Assembly: GCA_030770545.1 (NCBI GenBank)
Contig: CM061091.1
Span: 15,122,501-15,186,500 of the forward strand
Source of the DNA: Macropodus opercularis
Taxonomy: Eukaryota; Chordata; Actinopteri; Anabantiformes; Osphronemidae
Reading direction: 5' to 3'
Length of the DNA: 64,000 bases
A program made the translations under genes and the position numbers. Shown piece after piece: positions 1-10,712 of this stretch (positions are counted from its first letter, which is position 1; each line of letters opens with the position of its first letter). A model generated the notes under the pieces. It saw nothing but the letters and a program-made list of their open reading frames with translations. It was not told the DNA's origin and ran no database searches.

Positions 1-107
1 TTGGAGAGCTGTTCAAATTCATCATCTTTAGGATAAGCATTAGCATCAAAGAAGTCTTGCAGCACTCTTAGCTGGTAGTCAGTAAACCTAGTCCTGGAGG
101 ATCTCTT
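1..107 (-). other. zfhx3: Homeodomain 2 of ZFHX3, first 35 residues (truncated by window edge)
   Basis: The sequence reads KRSSRTRFTDYQLRVLQDFF followed by DANAYPKDDEFEQLS, covering the N-terminal arm, helix 1 and part of helix 2. The last two bases (AA on the minus strand) begin the next codon, expected to be Asn. The recognition helix is outside the window. Confidence 0.93.
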
Positions 108-1320
108 ACTTCCATACATTTCGTGTTTCTGTGGTTCTGGAGAAGGAGGTTTAGAGTCAACTTTTGTGTCATCCAGAGTTGTTGTCGGTGGATTATTGAA
201 ATTGTATGGCGAGTCTTTGTTGCGCTGTCGCTCTTTAAAGAGTGTGTTTCTGAACCAGTGCTTTATGACCTTTTGTGGCAGCCCTGATTTGTCTGCCATC
301 TCTTTAATCTGCTCCTCATTCGGTGAGTTGTTGATATCAAAGTACTGTCGCAGGACCCTAAGCTGGTCATCTGTAATGCGTGTACGCGGTCTCTTATTCT
401 GCTGCTGCTGTAACATGGCTGGTGTAAGCTGTTGCTGATATAGCTGCGCTAGGTCTGAAGCCAGGTTTGGCTCAACAGATGGTATCTGGGGAGGCAGCTG
501 AGTGGGCAACGACTGGAGAGACATAGACTGCATCATGAGCGGAGAGAAAAGGGGCAGGTCTATTGACATGGGAATTTGTGCCATTGAGACTGGAGGCTGT
601 GGGGGAGGTACAGTTGGAGGTGTAAGTGAAGCAGCAGAGACAGGAATATTTGGTGTGGGAGCTCTTTGGGGTGGAGGTGGTGGTGGAGGCGGCGGTGGTG
701 GAGGAGGTGCTGCAGCCTCTGGTGTCGGGGGTCTCAGTGGATAGAGTTTATCATAATGCTCTCTGTATTCCTTGGCAAATCTCTCAAGGGATCGAAATGG
801 AAAGAACGCCTGGTGGATATGCTCCTGGTGGCTTTTTAGAATCAGGATGTTTGAAAAGAGCTTGCCACAGGCTTCACATTCCAGCTTCTCTAATCCCTCA
901 ATGGGGTCCACCACTCTTGTTATCCCACCTGGACCACTTGATCCTGTAGGTCCAGCTGTCTTTTTCTGAGCTTTTTGTTTATTTTCATTGTACTGAATTA
1001 CTAACTCAAACCCAAAATTTTCCAGCAGGGCTTTAGTTGCATTTCCTCGAGCATCTGAAGCAATCCGCGGTGGTGGCAAGCCACTGTCATGGTTGATGCT
1101 TAATGAAATGTGTTGAATGTCCTTCTTTTCTTTGAGCCTGCTCTCTGTAGAATCTTTAATAAATTCCTCGTTTTTTTCACTCATATCCTTTTCTCTTTGT
1201 ACGTCTCTTTCTTTCTCGCTGTGAGAGGAGGGAGCTTTCTGCTTTTTTTCGGCCTGGAGAAGAGGCGCGCCCTGCTGCAGCAGTGCCATTTGCCCCTGAG
1301 CCTGCGAGTGAGACTGATGC

Positions 1321-1355
<35 letters not shown>

Positions 1356-2911
1356 GAGGTGGTGGTGCATCAATTGCTGCTGCAAGCAATTCTGTTGGGC
1401 CTGCTGGGCTGAGTTTTTTAGATCTTCTAGCAGTGAGGATGTTGAGGATCCTGCTAGTCCAAGTGCTGAATTACTAATGTTGATCTCTGGGTTCAGCTGA
1501 AATTCAGCTCCAGGGATGTAGAAGGGGAATAGCAACTGCTGTTGTTGCAGGGGGAGAAGTGCATCAGTTGTCATTGGGAAGTGCTGCAGAAGTGCTGGGT
1601 TGAATAACTGCGATTGTAAAAGAGCAGCCTGTTGCTGGAGCTCCTGCTGAAGCTGAGCTTGAGCCTGGGCTTGAGCCTGGGCCAATTGTTGCTGCTGAAG
1701 CTGTTGCTGTCCCCTAGCAGACAACATGTCTGTAAATTTAGCCTTTTTAACATCATGGTTCTCAGACGGCGAGGAATGGCAGCTCACTGTAGAATTCCCA
1801 AGGCTTTCAATGGCATGAGTCTGGTTCAGGTGGTTTCCTCCAAGGATACTCTGAGAAGCCTGAGACCCAGAGGAGTTGTGGTTTGTGGAGCTAGTGGTCG
1901 AGTTGTTGGCTGGGCTTGGACTAGATGCTGAAGTGCTGATGTTGGATCCACCACTACTAGGGACACTTGTAGAGCCAGTGATACCGCCTGCTGCTTCCAG
2001 TTTGGCTGCCCTAGCTTTGGTCTGGTGTAGGACAGAGCGCATGTGGATCTCCAGAGTAGAACTTTGGCTATATGCCACATTACAAGTGCTGCATTTGAAA
2101 GGTTTGTTGTCAGGGCTACTGGTAGGCTCAGGCTGACCAGTAGTGGACTCCTGCAGAGCCCTCTTCACCTTGTGTAAGTGGGAGACAGAGTTATAATGAA
2201 CCAGAAGAATGTTCTTCTGCGTAAAGGACTCTTTACATACTGTGCACTTGAAAGGACGAGATGGATCTAAGAACTTCTCCATAGTGAAATTGGGGCCCTT
2301 TCTGAATGGTAAAGCACGTTTGGGTTCAGACCCAGAATCTTCCTGCAGGGAACCAGAGTCACTGCCTGTTGGGCTTTGTTTTTCCTCTGGATCACTCTCA
2401 TCTCCTTCCTTGTCGTCTTCTCCCAGACTTCCATGCTCCTCACTAAGAGACAGATCACCAATGTCCCCATTCATCAGTAAGCCACCATAAAGCTGCTGAA
2501 TATCTGCTTCACTCAGCTCCAGGTGGCTGGTTTCTAAGTGTTTTTTCAATGCTTGTAATGTTCTGAAGCTTCGCTGGCAAAGGCAGCACATGGTGGCCGC
2601 CCTGATCACATGGTACTGTGAATGCAGCTGTAGTTTCTCCACGGTCTTAAAGGCCAGGCTGCACTGGTTACATCGGTATTTGTAGACATGGCGATCAGAA
2701 ACTGGTAACTGGGGCCTCTTGTTGTGAACTTCATTGAAGTGCATCTGTAGGGTATTCGAAGACTTGAAGACTTGATTACAGCCTTTCTTCCAGCACAGGA
2801 ATCCTGTGGCATCATCCCTTTCTGACTGCTGATCCTCCAAAGGGGACTTGCGAGCATCAGATGTTTCTGTAGGCAGTGCCACCACCTTCTCTGGATCAGC
2901 ATCGGACGCAT
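1..2911 (-). CDS. zfhx3: zfhx3 exon F, giant exon (six C2H2 fingers, homeodomain 1, start of homeodomain 2), cut by the window edge
   Basis: The frame is open from the acceptor TTCACAG|AT at 2911 to position 1, about 970 codons without a stop, and continues outside the window. Fingers 1-3 lie at exon residues 39-62, 80-100 and 108-129. Finger 4 (FKCTVCKESFTQKNILLVH) is near 2186-2257, finger 5 (FKCSTCNVAYSQSSTLEIH) near 2030-2104 and finger 6 (LECEACGKLFSNILILKSH) near 812-883. Between them lie an acidic Ser/Glu linker, a Ser/Asn/Thr-rich linker, Gln-rich blocks (about 1500-1720) and a 12-Gln run at 1320-1355. A charged Lys/Glu stretch follows, then the very conserved PPRIASDARGNATKALLENF block near 1085 downwards, and a 13-Pro run at 669-707. 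Homeodomain 1 spans 219-398 with helix 3 KVIKHWFRNTLFKERQRN. Homeodomain 2 starts at 107 (KRSSRTRFTDYQLRVLQDFF) and is cut at position 1. Confidence 0.96.
219..398 (-). other. zfhx3: Homeodomain 1 of ZFHX3 (DNA-binding domain)
   Basis: Sixty residues from NKRPRTRITDDQLRVLRQYF to KERQRN. The core W48, F49 and N51 are present in HWFRN, so DNA contact through Asn51 is expected. Residue 50 is Arg and residue 53 is Leu instead of the usual Arg, which is typical of this atypical ZFHX homeodomain family as I know it. A conserved DSPYNFNNPP motif follows directly. Confidence 0.95.
669..707 (-). repeat. zfhx3: Poly-proline tract (13 Pro) after finger 6
   Basis: Thirteen consecutive CCN codons (CCT, CCA, CCG and CCC mixed), preceded by PEAAA and followed by QRAPTPN. 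Mammalian ZFHX3 also has a long proline run after DKLYPLRPQTPE. The opposite strand shows a glycine-rich frame here that is only a shadow. Confidence 0.95.
1320..1355 (-). repeat. zfhx3: Interrupted CAG/CAA tract coding for 12 glutamines
   Basis: Twelve in-frame Gln codons: three CAG, three CAA, three CAG, two CAA, one CAG. It lies in the Gln-rich linker between fingers 5 and 6. The CAA interruptions would be expected to limit slippage. Histidine-rich residues flank it (MHHHLQ before, HQSHSQ after). Confidence 0.95.
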
Positions 2912-3040
2912 CTGTGAATCAAAAGCCAAAAGAAGAATTTGTTTGGTGTTTACATTTACACATTAGAGCATGCTGTGAATTATTCTGCTTCTATATCGTA
3001 TCTTTAGAGTTGTGTTCAGTTCTGTCGGTCAGGTACTCAC
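2912..3040 (-). other. zfhx3 intron between exons E and F (129 bp)
   Basis: A short GT/AG intron with donor GTGAGT and acceptor TTCACAG. It is AT-rich with no further signal seen. Confidence 0.92.
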
Positions 3041-3164
3041 CCGCTTGCTTCTTGGTATCCTCAGAGTTGGAGTTGGCGATGGCGTGAGGGGTGCTCTGGG
3101 ACTCTCTGTCTGGACTAGGTACAGGTATAAACATGCTTGCTGGCAGTACTTCAGATGCTGTCAC
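3041..3164 (-). CDS. zfhx3: zfhx3 exon E (unstructured linker)
   Basis: This exon is 124 bp, phase 0 in and 1 out. It encodes VTASEVLPASMFIPVPSPDR followed by a Ser/Thr/Asn-rich tail ending SEDTKKQA, with no finger or homeodomain. Mammalian ZFHX3 has VTTPEMVMPSSMFLPA at this place, which supports the assignment. The acceptor is TTTTTTTAG|GTG, preceded by a GTT-repeat pyrimidine-like tract. The donor is GCGG|GTGAGT. Joining to exon F makes the codon G+AT (Asp) and continues in frame. Only 129 bp of intron separate it from exon F. Confidence 0.92.
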
Positions 3165-5251
3165 CTAAAAAAACAACAACAACAACATAATTCTAGTGTT
3201 AACAGGACTGAGCAGTCAACATTGAGCACAAACGTACACATGCATTCACATAATCATATGTTTGCTGTTTAGAAATAAACAGTTCCAGTGTTATACCTCA
3301 GGAGCTAATTATTGTAGGAGACCTAGTTATTGTAGCGCAGTACAACACTTGATTGAGTTTATATTAAAAAAAAAAAAAGAGTTGGGGGTGTCAGATGTGT
3401 ATGCTGGATGCATTGGTTGATCTAACATATGTATCATATGCTTATAATATTCAGCGTTTAATAAGCACAAGGAGAATACAGCCAAATGGATGTCAATCAT
3501 ATAGTCTAGTGGTCAGATCCAGATGGATGAAAATCATCCTTAGGCATGTGGGCAGTTAACACTTTCCATCACAAGCTCCTTATATCATCACAAATTTACA
3601 AGACATTATCCAGCCATCATCACTTTTCATGTTTTTTCCCCCCTAAAATTTATGCAGCCAGAAAGGAAAGTCAAAAAACAAAAGAAAGCAACGATTTACA
3701 TTACAAAGTGGACTGTTTCTAAACAACTGCTTCATTAAGCGATTAGAGCCAGTGCAGAGTATCCCAAGGTCACTTTTAATTTGGACTGTCTAATTGGCAA
3801 ACACAGTTCCAAATGGCTATTATCCAGCCAGGCTCAGAATTAATGAAGCACAATTATTTTCATTGCCCCTATCTCACACAGACAGAAAATGAGACACACA
3901 ACACGAGAGGGAGGACTGTCTGTAAATGACATATACTGTACTCGATACTGTATATACTGTACATAAGGCAGAGAGGCATGAGGGATGTGGGAAGGAGGGA
4001 GGGTAGAGACGATGGATGGATGAAGGGGTGGAAGAGTGAACGCGTCATTGTGCATGCTCGGCAAGAAATAAGTCACCTATTTCAGAATTAATTAGGCTCC
4101 TCTCCTCAGACATGTGAAAAGGATAAAGTACCTTTCCATCTGCATTCACCACTTATAAAAAGGTGTTGGCTTTAATGTGTTTTATATTACCTCTGTTCTA
4201 TTGCGGTGCTCTTGTAGCGGTTCAGCACATTACTACCACTATAAAAGAAATAAATATTGCCATCTACCATACTAATGCGCTTGCCATTTACTTTCTAGAT
4301 GGGAGATGAAGATGGCTAGGCAGCAGACAGACAATGTTTTATTCGCTGATTGTCCACCAAGCTATTTAGAGTCACAGCATAGGACAGAACAAAGATTTGC
4401 TCAGTGATTTACAAGAAAACAGGGCAAATAAAATTTTATTTCCCTTTGATGAGTATCTCTATGCAGTGCACCAGTGCATTGCTGCTAAGGCAACTCTAGC
4501 TGCTGATTTGAGTGAAATACAGCATGATACACACAATTTATCCCCCTTCATGTAGGAGTGGATGTAGACATAGATACACGTCTTTAAAGCCGTGGTTTGT
4601 TTTGCACGCTTCATACAAACATGCCCGGTTTAAGTGACTTGACTTTGGCCTCACTCCTAGTGAAGTGCAACATTTCCACGGCGGTACAGGAGTGGGGAAA
4701 CTGTTCATTACGCCTCACAATTTAATCTGTCAGAGCTATTTTAACATATTCATAACAGAGGCCTTTGTTTTGACTAGCACAAAGGTGATCACCGACATGG
4801 CAAGAATGTCAGCGCAGTAATAAATGAGGAGAGAGCTAAGAGACTCATCGTGAAATCATTAAAAATACAAAAACAGATTATGAGTCCCCCTCCCCAAACG
4901 GCTTTGGTCATGAGCGAGCTGGAAAAATTCAGACAAGAAATGGAAGAAATAAAAAATATTTGTCTTAATAAGGTTAATTCTTTTTAAAGAACCAGTGAGA
5001 TTCCCTGTAACAGCATCCTTTATGTGTAATTATGAACTGAATGTTTGCAACTTAAAGACCTAAAGAGAGAGGACTGACAGTTGTTCGTGGAGCTGAGCAG
5101 CGTTTCCAGGGTGAGACCCAGCAAATGACTCATCTTCTTGACATTGCTGAAACCAAACGTTGGTCGTTGACCGGACTCACTACCTGCAGTTTGACTGGCT
5201 CCTTTCATTCCACATTCAAACCACGAGCAATACACACAAGACAGAACTTAC
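3165..5251 (-). other. zfhx3 intron between exons D and E (2.1 kb)
   Basis: AT-rich intron with a 13-base A run at 3366-3378. A purine-rich patch lies near 3990-4030 with GGATG/GGAGG words. I see no exon, RNA gene or mobile element. The TATACTGTA-type repeats near 3930-3965 (three loose copies) are simple local duplication. Confidence 0.8.
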
Positions 5252-5452
5252 TGTGGCAATAAGCTTGTCCACGCAGTCGGGCGCCACACTGTGGAGGTGT
5301 GTGAGGTGGAACTGCAGGTGGATCTTGTTGTTGAGCATGTCCTGGCATAGCGGGCAGCGTAACATGGGCTGGACCGAGTGCTGTGTCATCACGTGCATTC
5401 TGAGGCGATTTAGGTCAGTGTTGGTAAACTTGCAGTAGGGGCACTGGTACAT
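5252..5452 (-). CDS. zfhx3: zfhx3 exon D (two C2H2 zinc fingers)
   Basis: This exon is 201 bp, exactly 67 codons, phase 0 on both sides. It starts MYQCPYCKFTNTDLNRLRMH and carries two fingers: C-x2-C-x12-H-x4-H (CPYCK to MTQH) and CPLCQDMLNNKIHLQFHLTHLH. It ends SVAPDCVDKLIAT. The acceptor is CACCCAG|ATG and the donor is CCACA|GTAAGT. The initial ATG is an internal codon after an acceptor, not a translation start. The finger pair is among the best conserved parts of ZFHX3/ZFHX4 across vertebrates. As with exon B, loss of this exon would keep the frame but would remove both fingers. Confidence 0.96.
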
Positions 5453-5996
5453 CTGGGTGGAAGTGGAGGCAGGGGGAGACGGAAAGAAAGAGGGGGAGAA
5501 CACATCCACATAGGATTAATGGGATGAAATGAGCACGGTGAGCCTGCCCGAAGAGGAGCTGTAGATCAGGAGGAAGAGAGGGCCCCCTTCCCTCAAGCAG
5601 GCAGATCCCTCTGATCACAGACAAGTGTGTAATACCAAACACCACAGAGTCTTGGCACCCACTTCAAAGTGCTCTCATCTGTCAAATACCATATTGATTT
5701 TCCACCTTATACACAATTAGCAGTGAAACTGCAGCAGAAAGGCAAAAATAATTTTAAGAAGATTTGAAAAAAAATCCTGCATAATATAAAAAAGGGTCAG
5801 TGAGAAAACTAAATAAGTAGAAAATTATTCAAAGAAGACTTTTACATTTCTTTTTTTAATTGATGTGTACGTTTCAGGCTTATAATGAGATGAGATAACC
5901 TTTAGCAAGATCCCCCAATTCAAAGAGTTTAATGAGAGTTTGATGAACATCTGAAGGTATCAGCCGTAACAAATTTCTGTGGACTGGAGCGCTCAC
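5453..5996 (-). other. zfhx3 intron between exons C and D (0.54 kb)
   Basis: Short intron with donor GTGAGC and acceptor CACCCAG. It has a C/T-rich (minus strand) tract before the acceptor and an A/T-rich 3' half. No other feature was seen. Confidence 0.85.
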
Positions 5997-6133
5997 CTGC
6001 TCTGCAGAGCTCTTTTCAGCGGTCCTGGGACGCTTCGAGGCGAGCGAGCTCTCGGAGGCCTCCGACCGTGAAGACGGCCGCTTGGAAGCGACTGGGGAAT
6101 CTGACTGGTGCTGCTCCAGGTGGGTGGACAAAT
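5997..6133 (-). CDS. zfhx3: zfhx3 exon C (basic linker, likely nuclear localisation signal)
   Basis: This exon is 137 bp, phase 1 in and 0 out. It encodes DLSTHLEQHQSDSPVASKRP, a Ser-rich stretch, then LASKRPRTAEKSSAEQ. The two SKRP-type clusters about 16 residues apart look like a bipartite nuclear localisation signal (inference). The donor GCAG|GTGAGC is strong. The acceptor must be TTTAG|ATTTG at 6134-6135 because only it restores the exon B frame (G+AT = Asp). AG dinucleotides a little further in would be out of frame. The acceptor's pyrimidine tract is poor, being mostly a GTGTGAATGTGCACATG sequence, so this is a weak 3' splice site. Vertebrate ZFHX3 has a similar SKRPKTAEE-like motif just before MYQCPYCK. 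Confidence 0.9.
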
Positions 6134-7219
6134 CTAAACATGTGCACATTCACACGCCACACACAAACAAGAAAAGAGCAGACATGTCAAGACAAGGAAA
6201 GGACTTAGCAGCCTGGGAGCAGGTCAGTCAACACCACCGAGGGTCAAGGTGTTTGAAATGTATTCCAATCATACGATATAACTGCATGGAATGGGAGTAA
6301 ATTTCCCTTCCCGGGCTGATAACTTGTGTCTTTCAATATTAGCTTGTCAGGATATCATAGAACACTGGAAACATTGGTTTTCAACAGGGTGCAGCTTTAG
6401 GTTTCATACCAACACATTTTCTGTCCACGTGAGTCTCTAAACGTGAGACAAAATACACAAACACCATGAGAGCCCATCATACAATAAGACGCGCAAAGAG
6501 ATTCCCATCGCGCTCAACTTTCAACACAACTGAATGAATTTCTGGAAGGACTTCTCCTTAAAACGTTTATGGGTATTTACTGTACAGTATGTGGCTAAGG
6601 CTGGATTTGCAGATCTGTGCGAGCGGAATATGACAGAGAAAAATAGGACACAACCCCTGAGCAAATATTTTCCCAAAGCTAGATTATATACGACAAGGTT
6701 TAATTTAACTAAAAGAAAATAGGAAATCGTGCCACTGGGCTCAGAGATGGCATCAGACTAATGATTAGTCATATCCAAACCCATTCATACTGTAGGACAC
6801 AACCATGCTTTGTGCTCACACTGTAATAATGTAAAAACTGGCTCATCGTCAGTGCTGGGTGGCTGAGAGCTACTGAAAAGATTCCTATTCTCTATATTTT
6901 AATTCAAGTGTTTTACTCACTTATGTACCACATCACAAAAAATGTCCTTTTATTGCAAACAACATTATTATTAAGAAATAACCTGTCTTTTTCTCTTCAC
7001 GTCTGCAGAGCAAGGCCTCACCCTGCAAACCAATTAAAGACTTTATGAAGAAACAAAATGACGGCCCTGAGAGAGCCATCACAGTTGAGCACACAGTTAG
7101 TGTAATGGTTGTCTCCCAAAGGAGCTAAATCTACATGAGGCCAGTTTGAGGAAGGAGCAGCAGCCCCGTGATTTGTCACCAGCGGAAAGACTTCACCGTG
7201 AAGCTCAAAGAGTTGTCTC

Positions 7220-7545
7220 GTCAACTCCTAATAAGCCCATAAAGAGTTAAATTTGGACTGATTTGTACAGTCCTGAAGGGCAAATTGAGAGCAGAGGGCA
7301 CTAGTAGAGGAGGGGCGGTTTGGTGGGGGGTCAGGTTAGGCAGGGCTGACCACGCTCCTGCTCCAGACATTAAAATGTCAGCTCCAATCAGGACGAGGGC
7401 AGCTGAGCTGATTACCCAGTGGGGGACCTGGCTTTGGACAGAGCAGCCTGCTAGATCTCCCAGAGACTCTGGGATCAGCCAGAGAGGCCCTATTAGGGTC
7501 CAGTCACAGTCAATCCTATTAAACACATCCGCCAATAAACAAAGG
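7220..7545. promoter_or_regulatory. Candidate conserved noncoding element
   Basis: A low-repeat, mixed-composition block with palindromic words (CCTATTAGGG, AGATCTCCCAGAGACTCTGGG) and both strands open for about 90-104 codons. That is unusual next to the stop-rich AT intron, but the translations match nothing known. Conservation is a guess without alignment. Confidence 0.25.
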
Positions 7546-10500
7546 GAATGTTAAACAAAAGGAACCTCCCATTCCCTGACATTAACCTCTCAGTCATGGC
7601 ACTGTCCTCACTGATTCCTCCTCAGCTCCACTTCAGTTCACTCCTACTTCCCCTGAATTCATCTCGCGAGGAAAGCAAAAGCAGATCTCTGCTGGCGTTT
7701 CAGCAGTGTAGTCGATGCTTTAGTGGTTTTAATGCAATCCTTAAATCATACAACCATTCAACGTGTCTTGTAAAGTTGTTATCAATAATTGGATACTTTC
7801 CTTTACCCTGTGTCCCTTCTTGCCTTTTTTGGATGTTAGATTAAAAGAGGGAAAGCAAAGATATACTGTACAGAAACTAAGCATGGATTAAATGGACACA
7901 AGCATCCTCTTAGCCTCGCAATTAAGAGGATAAACATAATTGATTACAGGCATGTTCCACTCTACAATTAGCCAATTAGCAACACGGGGGTGGCGCAAGT
8001 GGCCGTTTACGCTCAGGTCCTGACGGGCTCCTGCGGATTGGCGCGACCTGACTTTCTAACTCAGGCTGTTTGTGTTTGAGCGAGAACGCGGGCGAGGAGG
8101 ACAGATGGAGAGCTGAGGAGGCTTTCTGGGGTGCTGTCTCCCGTCATGGCCCGTTAGGACTCCATAAATCTGATCAGTCGCCCTCTCTAAAGAATCCTAA
8201 ACCCCGACATCCTCCCTGGCACCATGACTAACATCCAACTACTGTCTCCTGTTTTCACTTGTCAGGGATGACGGGAAAAACGAGCGAAACATCGAGGAGC
8301 TGTAGGGAGCGACATGGCTGGAGAGACGCGAGAAGCGTTGATCAATAGTATGGGTTAACTTCAGCGCCTGGTTAGATTAACAGCGCTTGATCCCCTCGCG
8401 TTCAGTCCTCCACCACTACAGGCTCCTCCTGTCAGTGACCTGAATGCTAGTTACCCAGACCTCTTCTGCCTGGTCACCATCCGCAACAAACCTCTTCTGA
8501 CAGACACACAGTGCTCGGCTTTTCTTTGAAAGGACAAAAGCCAGAGAAGGGGGAAAAAAACGAAGAGTCAATTAGGTGATTATTAATTCATGCCCCTTTT
8601 CCGTAAATCAGAGGCTTTTGTGCTGTCGCATCCCGTAAGTGATTTGGACTTTGGCACCTTGTCTCACCTTCCACAGCTGGATTGTATTATTCAGGCAGCA
8701 AAGGGGCTGTCAGCGCACTGCGCTGGTCTCTGGAGCAATCACCGCCTTGTTGTGCTGTGAAAGGGAGAAAAGATGGCTGCTGCCAGAGTGACTGACACAG
8801 CACTGACTGAATTAACCACAACAGGTCATCTGCCAGTGGACTCTTGCAGGAGTGCAATCACAGCTGCCTTTAATCTGCTTTGTCCTTGGCAGAGGTTATC
8901 CATATTCGAAAAAGTGAGTTACACTTGTGTGCAGGGAACGGGAAGATGGGACAAAACCTCCTGGTGACCGACACGGGGTCCTCGGGGTCTCTTCATTACC
9001 ACAGCTCCTGTCATGCCACGGCAGCTCCAGGCCTTCAGTTGTACAAAAATAAACGCACCAGCCAGGCAGCATAGCTTCATATTCACATTCACAATGTGCC
9101 GATCACTTTCATCTTAAGCTCACACCAACAATTCTTGTGAATGATGAAATCAAAGAACCTCAGTGAAAGTCTTTCTGGAGGAGTTTGACCGAACTCCCCA
9201 AACCCTTTTACACTCACAGTGCTCACAGGGCTTCCAGCTCCCCTTCGCCTCTGCTCCCTCATAGAGCCGGTCATTAATATGGAGATGACTCAACTCCCAC
9301 AGAGCTACAAGTCATTTCCCTTTTATGCTATGCTAACAATACCTGAATATTGTCCTATTTCTGTCCGGATTTTTTATTTGCAGCTAGAGTCAGAGAATTA
9401 AAGGGCAGAGTTCTGAAGGAAAACTTAATTTGATCATTTCCCACGGTTTATGAATTCCAAAACAAGAAAACAGTGTCCGTGTTTTGCCACATCAACATTC
9501 AGAAAACGCGAAGACTTTGCAGTACACTGTTAAGAGTTATTATGAGCGACTACAGTGAGCAACAGGACGACGTGGCGTCATGGCGTTCACCTCTACAGGA
9601 CGCTCTGAGACACGGCCCTGACGCTCGGCCATTAGACAGCCCGTGGTAAAACTCATAAACACAAAGCTTTCAGGGAGTTGGCTCACAAACAAGGACAATT
9701 TATGACCTATTATCTTCAAAGACATAAGGAATTATAATTTGAGCGATGTCGAGCACTCAAAGGACTGGATATGAATATGTAAACATATTCACTGCTCTGT
9801 CGTCTGATTTCTCATACTACTTAGTGTTAAAAGCAATAACAAATCACCACTGCCTCCCAGTTCAGAGGAACAATAACATAGACTTGAATAATTTGATTGT
9901 AACTAACCATAAACATGCAATTTGAACCTTAACCAAGGCTCATATTAAATCTACATATCTGCGCCGTTATATGAAGAACAATTCATAACGTTTGCTGTGT
10001 TTATTCCTCAGTGAGCAACAACAGAAGACTGAGAGCACAATAAAAGATTGTGCAGACTGCAATGTCACGCTGCTGCGTCCAGGGGGTGCTAATGGTCACA
10101 TTCATTACACAGACTAAATGTTCAGCGCACAACACAACATCAGCTTCTCCTGCAGACACACACATGCATGTGCCTGTGCACTTATCTAGTGTTATCGCAC
10201 CAGACCTTCGCACTTATGTCAAACAAAACTCCGCGCCACACTAACGCTTCAGCCACGAGTGTAAAAAAAAAAAAGACTCATTATGTTATATGAAATATTT
10301 CAATCATTTTAATTTTATTTACGTTAGTGTTTACAGGCACAATTATGTAGAAAAAAGCATATTAACATAATCACTGTTTGCACACAGTTTGTGTAAACAG
10401 TGTGCAACGGCTAATTGAAAACTAAACTGGAACTCGCACGTCCTTGTTAATTAGTACTTCACAAAACTGCGTCTGAATACTCCTACACACTTGGACTTTA

Positions 10501-10671
10501 ACATTTAAACCCAAGCTAAAATTAAGACAAACTAATTACTGCCAAAGAACATATTTTACTGCCGTTTATGTGGTTAGCAGCGTTACATGCAGCACTTTGC
10601 CTTTTTCCTATTTCTGTGGAATAGTAGAGACAGATTCAGCTCCTTTTAATCCATCAAATATGAACTTTTGA

Positions 10672-10712
10672 GATTGGCTATGACGTCAAGGGCTGCTTAT
10701 ATGGTAACCAAG
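10672..10712. promoter_or_regulatory. Compact cluster: inverted CCAAT, CRE palindrome, CArG-like/TATA-like site
   Basis: Within 41 bp there are ATTGGCT (inverted CCAAT), a perfect TGACGTCA at 10681-10688, CTTATATGG (close to an SRF CArG box or a weak TATA) and GGTAACCAAGG. This spacing is promoter-like. Whether it is active is not visible. It lies 3.5 kb downstream of exon B in gene direction. Confidence 0.35.

Noticed and set aside
502..949. Plus-strand glycine-rich and other open frames over exon F
   Set aside because: Shadows of the poly-proline and Pro/Ser coding sequence on the minus strand.
1177..1389. 70-codon minus-strand Ala-rich frame in exon F
   Set aside because: Alternate frame of the CAG/CAA tract; the real frame is the Gln one.
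1..2911. ZFHX4 as the identity
   Set aside because: Homeodomain 1 and 2 and several linkers agree with ZFHX3 and differ from ZFHX4 as remembered; finger regions alone would not decide.
2606..2929. Minus-strand frame starting MAFDSQMRP at the exon F border
   Set aside because: Different frame from the finger-coding frame and crosses the acceptor site; shadow.
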